This document shows, piece by piece, positions 59,830 to 64,000 of a DNA stretch of 64,000 nt (within the stretch, counting starts at the first letter, position 1; every line of letters begins with the position of its first letter). The stretch is taken from NCBI RefSeq assembly GCF_021730395.1, contig NC_069362.1:81422001-81486000 (forward strand), given 5' to 3'. Origin of the DNA: Mercenaria mercenaria. Taxonomy: Eukaryota > Mollusca > Bivalvia > Venerida > Veneridae. A program made the position numbers and the translations under genes. The notes beneath the pieces are model-generated. The model saw only the letters and a list, made by a program, of their open reading frames with translations, ran no database searches and was not told the origin of the DNA.

Positions 59830-59926
59830 ATGTCATCCGCTGAAGAACCCTCAAAGCGGCTTGCAAGATATGCACCAGAAAGCTTCTGGCCATCAAGTTT
59901 AACGAAACCTATTCAATATGTCAGAG
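59830..59926 (+). CDS. Possible first coding exon of a gene divergent from RpL3
   Basis: ATG with an in-frame TAA two codons upstream, then 32 codons (MSSAEEPSKRLARYAPESFW then PSSLTKPIQYVR) and a donor GTTTGT. The composition looks like a real protein N-terminus, and the position, 237 bp from the RpL3 start on the other strand, suits a shared promoter. I do not recognise the family and found no second exon before the window end, so it may be chance. Confidence 0.35.
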
Positions 59927-60179
59927 GTTTGTTGTTGTTCGCAATTTAGCATAAGGAAAATATCTTCCGTCAGATTCGTACCTTAGTAAAGTCGTACTCA
60001 CAGGTCAGCACGCTTCCCCCTCTCAATCCGCCCCTGCCAACCTTCAGCCAATATATTTTCACCGTTCAAAACAAACTGAGCACACATCTTGCTCATACAA
60101 CAACTTCTATTACAATTTTGAGGGGACTCGGATTTCTTGGACAGATCACTTTGCTTTTCTGACGTTTGATTTGAATTTA
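59927..60179. other. Spacer between RpL3 promoter region and nested transposons
   Basis: No gene or repeat recognised. Confidence 0.4.
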
Positions 60180-61714
60180 GGCAGTGGCTACGATTACGGT
60201 ACCGTAATCCTAGCCTCCGGTTCTAGGATTACGGATACTCCGTATTCCTAGACAACCCTATGAGGATAGGCTAGGATTACGGAAGTATGTAAGAGACATC
60301 AAAAATATGTTAGGACATGCATAAATGATGTTGTAAACTTCTTATTTCACTTTATTAAAGGAAGTGTCTAGCCGTCCGGTAACCGGACGCCTAGCCTGCG
60401 TTCTAGTCGTCCGGTTACCGGACGGCTAGCAAATCCTCAAGGGATTTTCTAGTCGTCCGGTAATTGATTTCCTAATGAATAAGACATGATTTTATATAGT
60501 TTTAATGTTACTTACTTAAGATATCGATACTTATCTGCAAACAAAATTTTGTGTAAATACGTACTATAAACATTTACAATAAATCATTCAGCCGATAAAA
60601 TGGAAGTTTGCCGAACTCACAATAATGGCGAGATCGACGTGACGTCACTTATTAAAATCTGTTCATCTGGAGGCTTTTATGGGAACGGAATTTTTTAATT
60701 TTAACAACTTTTTCACTGGATTTTCAAAATTAAAATCGTTTTTAAGTACTTTCAAATTTTCAGTAAGCGTTCATAATTAGCCCATTTTATTTTGAAATAA
60801 TTATAGTCAAAATTAATGAATGAATTGCTTTTTTAAGCTTTCCATTCTTCAAAATATATATATAGATTTGTGTTTTAATAATTAAAGTTTAGGCCGTTAG
60901 AAAAAACATAACTTTTTACAAAATAGCATACTATACGGACGTTCGGCGATCAATGTTTTATCATTTTTAAAATAGAATATCAACGGATTTGTAAACAAAC
61001 ACGATCTCTTGCGTTTAATCGACTGAAAAATCAGATAAGTATTGATATTTTAAGTAAATAACATTTAAAACTATAATATTATAAAATCATTACTTATTCA
61101 TTAAGAAATCAATTACCGGACGACTAGAAAGTCCCCTGAGGATTTGCTAGCCGTCCGGTAACCGGACGACTAGAACGCAGGCTAGTCGTCCGGTTACCGG
61201 ACGGCTAGACATTTCCTTTATTAAAATAGTGGTTTTTGATGCCTGCCTTAAATTGTTATCTATCCGCCATTTTGGGTTAGTATAATCTTAAACGCTATAT
61301 TAATGGGGGCCCGCGGAAATATTATTGAAATACGAGGGTAAAAGTTAGGTTTAAAAAAATGTTCTATACTTTGATTTTTTTTTTATTTATAACCATATTG
61401 TATGTTATTAAAGACCATTTGTGTTGATTTGATGACAAAAATTGCAGGTATATATGAAACATAGATAATTCTATAATATTTCCACGTGCCACCATTAAGA
61501 TTATACTAACCCCAAACAGCGGATTGATAGCACGAAATAATAGTGAAATAAGTAATTTTACAAGGTCATTTATGCATGTCCTAACATATATTTGATGCCT
61601 CTTAAATACTTCCGTAATCCTAGCCTATCCTCATAGGGTTGTCTAGGAATACGGAACTTCCGTAATCCTAGAACCAGAGGCTAGGATTACGGTACCGTAA
61701 TCGTAGCCACTGCC
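60180..61714. mobile_element. Mutator-like foldback element, outer
   Basis: Long inverted arms of about 170 bp starting GGCAGTGGCTACGATTACGG; the arms contain their own palindromes (GATTACGGTACCGTAATC and CCTAGCC...GGCTAGG). A 9-bp duplication TTGAATTTA/TTGAATTAA (8 of 9 alike) flanks it. Long arms plus a 9-bp duplication fit Mutator-like (MULE) elements. No transposase. Its centre was hit by a second element at 60360-61216. Confidence 0.82.
60360..61216. mobile_element. Mutator-like foldback element, inner, 857 bp
   Basis: Arms of about 190 bp starting GGAAGTGTCTAGCCGTCCGG and GGAAATGTCTAGCCGTCCGG, holding repeated palindromes (GTCCGGTAACCGGAC, GTCCGGTTACCGGAC). A perfect 9-bp duplication TTTATTAAA (60351-60359, 61217-61225) flanks it. 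Lies inside the left arm and centre of the outer element, so it is younger. No coding part. Confidence 0.88.
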
Positions 61715-63091
61715 TTGAATTAAATTTCTCTTTAACTTTACCAAAAGATGTTTGAATGTCCGGAGTACCGTTGGCGTGTTTAAGTTTTATTTTCTTATTA
61801 TAATATTTGGAATCATGCGACATTTTTTCGATAATTTAGGTAAGTTTCTAACAATTTTTTTTCCGACTCATTTGACGCATAAAAAAGCGTTTAGCGACCG
61901 TGATGAAAGTCATACTAAATGCCCTACTATGCCGTGACCCGTTTCATGTAAACAAGGCGCTTCGAGTTGGCAACAAAATTCTGCGAATAAACCATAATTA
62001 GAGTCGGAATTTTTATGATTATTTGCATCGTTTTAGTTCAACTTTCACAAGAAATCAATCTTATTGGGAAAAATCATCTCGTTTTTGGGAATTTTGACCA
62101 TTTTTGTCAATTGGGAAGACGCCGAATTTCGGAGTCAAATCGGCGCAAAAAAAATCACTGAACGGAGAAAAATTGTAAAGATTAACCATAACAACCAGTC
62201 ACTTAACTAAATTCGTTATTTTCTGGGATCAGTGTGAAATAAAAAGAAAGGCACACAAATTTTCAAAAATAGTTTTCCTAAAAGTCGACTAATGAGAGAA
62301 AAAATGTAAAGCACATTTCATGTTAAGTGTCAAAATAGGGCATTCGCTGTAATATGTATTCATAATTTTAACATGTCCAGAACATTGCGGAATGATACTA
62401 ATTTCACTTGGGTAATGATTACATTTTACTCTGACTTTATCTTAGACTCATTGTGTAAAATCTCAAACTTTAAACTAAAATATTTTCTAGGTATTAAATC
62501 CATGTAATATTTCAATGAAACTTCAAAATTTTGTTGTTTGTAGCATCATCTGGCCCAGGAGCATGTGCAGAGAAAAATCTTAATTTGATTTCTAAAGTTG
62601 TGTATATATTTATTTCTAAAGTAACTATATGTTCATTGTAAATGTACTTCGTTATACCCAAGTGGAAACTGGCAGGAACTTTAAAATGCAGCTCTCTGAT
62701 TGGTCAGTTAGGACCCCTGATGTATGGTGATGTCATGATAAAGTTATGAATACCTGGTAATTGGTATCAGTGCTCCAGCTAGCTATTTACAGCAGGGCGC
62801 ATCGCCCGTTCCGAAATTCGTTCCGCCCTGTTGCCCCGCCAGGCACCCTGCCTGTTTTTACAACCATTCATTTCTTTTTTAAGCCAAACTTCCCTTTTTT
62901 GCCTCAGTGATTATAATACACTGCTTTATTGCCCCCTTTTTATCGAGTGATACACGCCGGGGGGGCATTGACATAATTAGCAAACAACTAAACAATTACC
63001 CGCTGTAATCGTGCCCGAGGCAGACCATGATATTTTAGACTGCTCCACTAGCAATTAAACTAGCATTAAAATCACTGAACCTTAGTGTTAA
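61715..63091. other. Intergenic, no gene seen
   Basis: AT-rich. 62760-62880 has GC-rich text (CAGGGCGCATCGCCC, CAGGCACCCTGCC) like the ends of the CAGGG elements, perhaps a remnant, without a matching partner end. No exon found. Confidence 0.4.
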
Positions 63092-63429
63092 AGGCGTACG
63101 CTAGAATTCCCTGTATATGAGATGGGCGAAAATTTTCCCAGTAACAGAATTTCTTCAAACTTTGGATATTGAAGGACAATTATCTAAGAAACAAAAAAAA
63201 TGCAATAAAAATCATAGGTCACCGGATTCGAAAAAGAGTTATCTGCCCTTGAAAACGTTATTTTTGGGGGAAATGCCGTTTTCAAGGGCAGATAACTCTT
63301 TTTCGAATCCGGTGACCTATGATTTTTATTGCATTTTTTTTGTTTCTTAGATGATTGTCCTTCAATATCCAAAGTTTGAAGAAATTCTGTTATTGGGAAA
63401 ATTTTCGCACCAAATTCTAGCATACGTCC
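63092..63429. mobile_element. TTAA-flanked near-perfect palindrome (foldback MITE), 338 bp
   Basis: Flanked by TTAA on both sides. The left arm AGGCGTACGCTAGAATT ... GGTCACCGGATTCG ... GATAACTC is repeated in reverse complement on the right; the arms are about 160 bp with a centre of about 20 bp (TTTTTGGGGG). Because of the palindrome the same open frame appears on both strands (FLQTLDIEG, NHRSPDSKKSYLP); it is not a gene. Confidence 0.88.
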
Positions 63430-63433
63430 TTAA

Positions 63434-64000
63434 AACAGTTTGCAAACCAGTCTGAAATCATTATCATTTCGCGCCACCTGTCAAAGTGTACTTTCGTTTT
63501 CGGTAATATAGTCGTAAATACCCCTTTATACATATCTAAACCTTAAGTCCAGACAACAGACATTTAAATCTAATTAATAAAAGTTGATCACAATCAAATT
63601 TAAATAGGAAAATATTTTGATTTTATCTTTTTACAAGTTTTTGAAATCGAAAGTAGGTTGTCGTCTGTTTTGTGAAATTGCCGATTTTTCATGAATATTT
63701 CTTTGAAATTAGTTTACTAAGATGTAATGACAGGGTACACTTTAATGGCAGATACTGTAAAATGCTGTTAAACAGTCTCTGCATCATAATAATTTTTCAA
63801 AAATATTGTTTAAACTGGACATTCGACGACTATTAGAAAAAAGTGTAACAATATCCGGATATAAAAGTTTGGATACCCGGAATATGTCTATTACAAGTGC
63901 TAAACTTGCTTTTAGACTGTTGTACGTTAAAAACTTTGCCTGATTTCATTTATTTAAGTGGAAATTTAAACTTTATTTTCTGTATATAATATGTTGCAGT
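63434..64000. other. Intergenic, no gene seen
   Basis: AT-rich, no exon, array or inverted repeat recognised. Confidence 0.4.

Noticed and set aside
63117-63423. Similar 77-79 codon open frames on both strands
   Set aside because: Both are the two arms of one palindrome.
1-64000. Retroviruses, LTR elements and Polintons
   Set aside because: No paired LTRs, primer-binding site or gag, integrase or capsid-like frames were seen; the only RT pieces are LINE type.

Overview
This is a window of animal nuclear DNA, most likely from a bivalve mollusc and perhaps a venerid clam. That placement is inference from four things: split genes with GT-AG introns, a cytochrome P450 of the CYP3 clan, V-SINE copies (the superfamily of the molluscan RUDI SINE), and long arrays built around TGACCTTGACC and GACCTAGTTTTTGACC, which I associate with bivalve genomes. 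The DNA is AT-rich and mostly repeats. Only three genes are well supported, plus one weak candidate.

Layout. 489-4390 (+): the last four exons of a CYP3-clan P450; its first intron in view holds two minisatellites, one grown out of the exon/intron junction itself. 9300-10718 (-): an intact single-exon ankyrin-repeat gene of 472 aa. 12297-22436: a 2.8-kb inverted-repeat element, a pogo-like MITE, two LINE fragments and several SINEs. 23600-34460 and 37545-45452: nested elements that carry tandem arrays with 145-180 bp units and end in hairpins (Helitron/helentron-like). 45853-59572 (-): a complete RpL3 gene, eight coding exons, 403 aa, the same length as human RPL3. Its introns hold three box C/D snoRNA copies matching yeast snR52 / vertebrate SNORD83, a V-SINE, a tandem-array element and a cluster of CAGGG-ended DNA transposons. 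59830-59926 (+): a possible first exon of a gene divergent from RpL3. 60180-63429: nested Mutator-like foldback elements and a near-perfect palindrome.

How the parts work together. RpL3 supplies 60S ribosomal protein uL3. The snoRNAs in its introns carry a guide for the 18S rRNA stretch AAGGAAGGCAGCA, so one transcript would give both a ribosomal protein and an rRNA-modification guide, as in vertebrate RPL3. One of the three copies has been split by a SINE that landed in its box C. The P450 and ankyrin genes show no link to RpL3 or to each other.

The best candidates for something new are the minisatellite that multiplied a P450 splice donor about 19-fold, the snoRNA trio with a covarying hairpin and a SINE-split member, and the nested transposons whose arrays carry consensus nuclear-receptor half-sites in most units. 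Everything here was read by eye. Repeat boundaries are approximate unless a target-site duplication is quoted.
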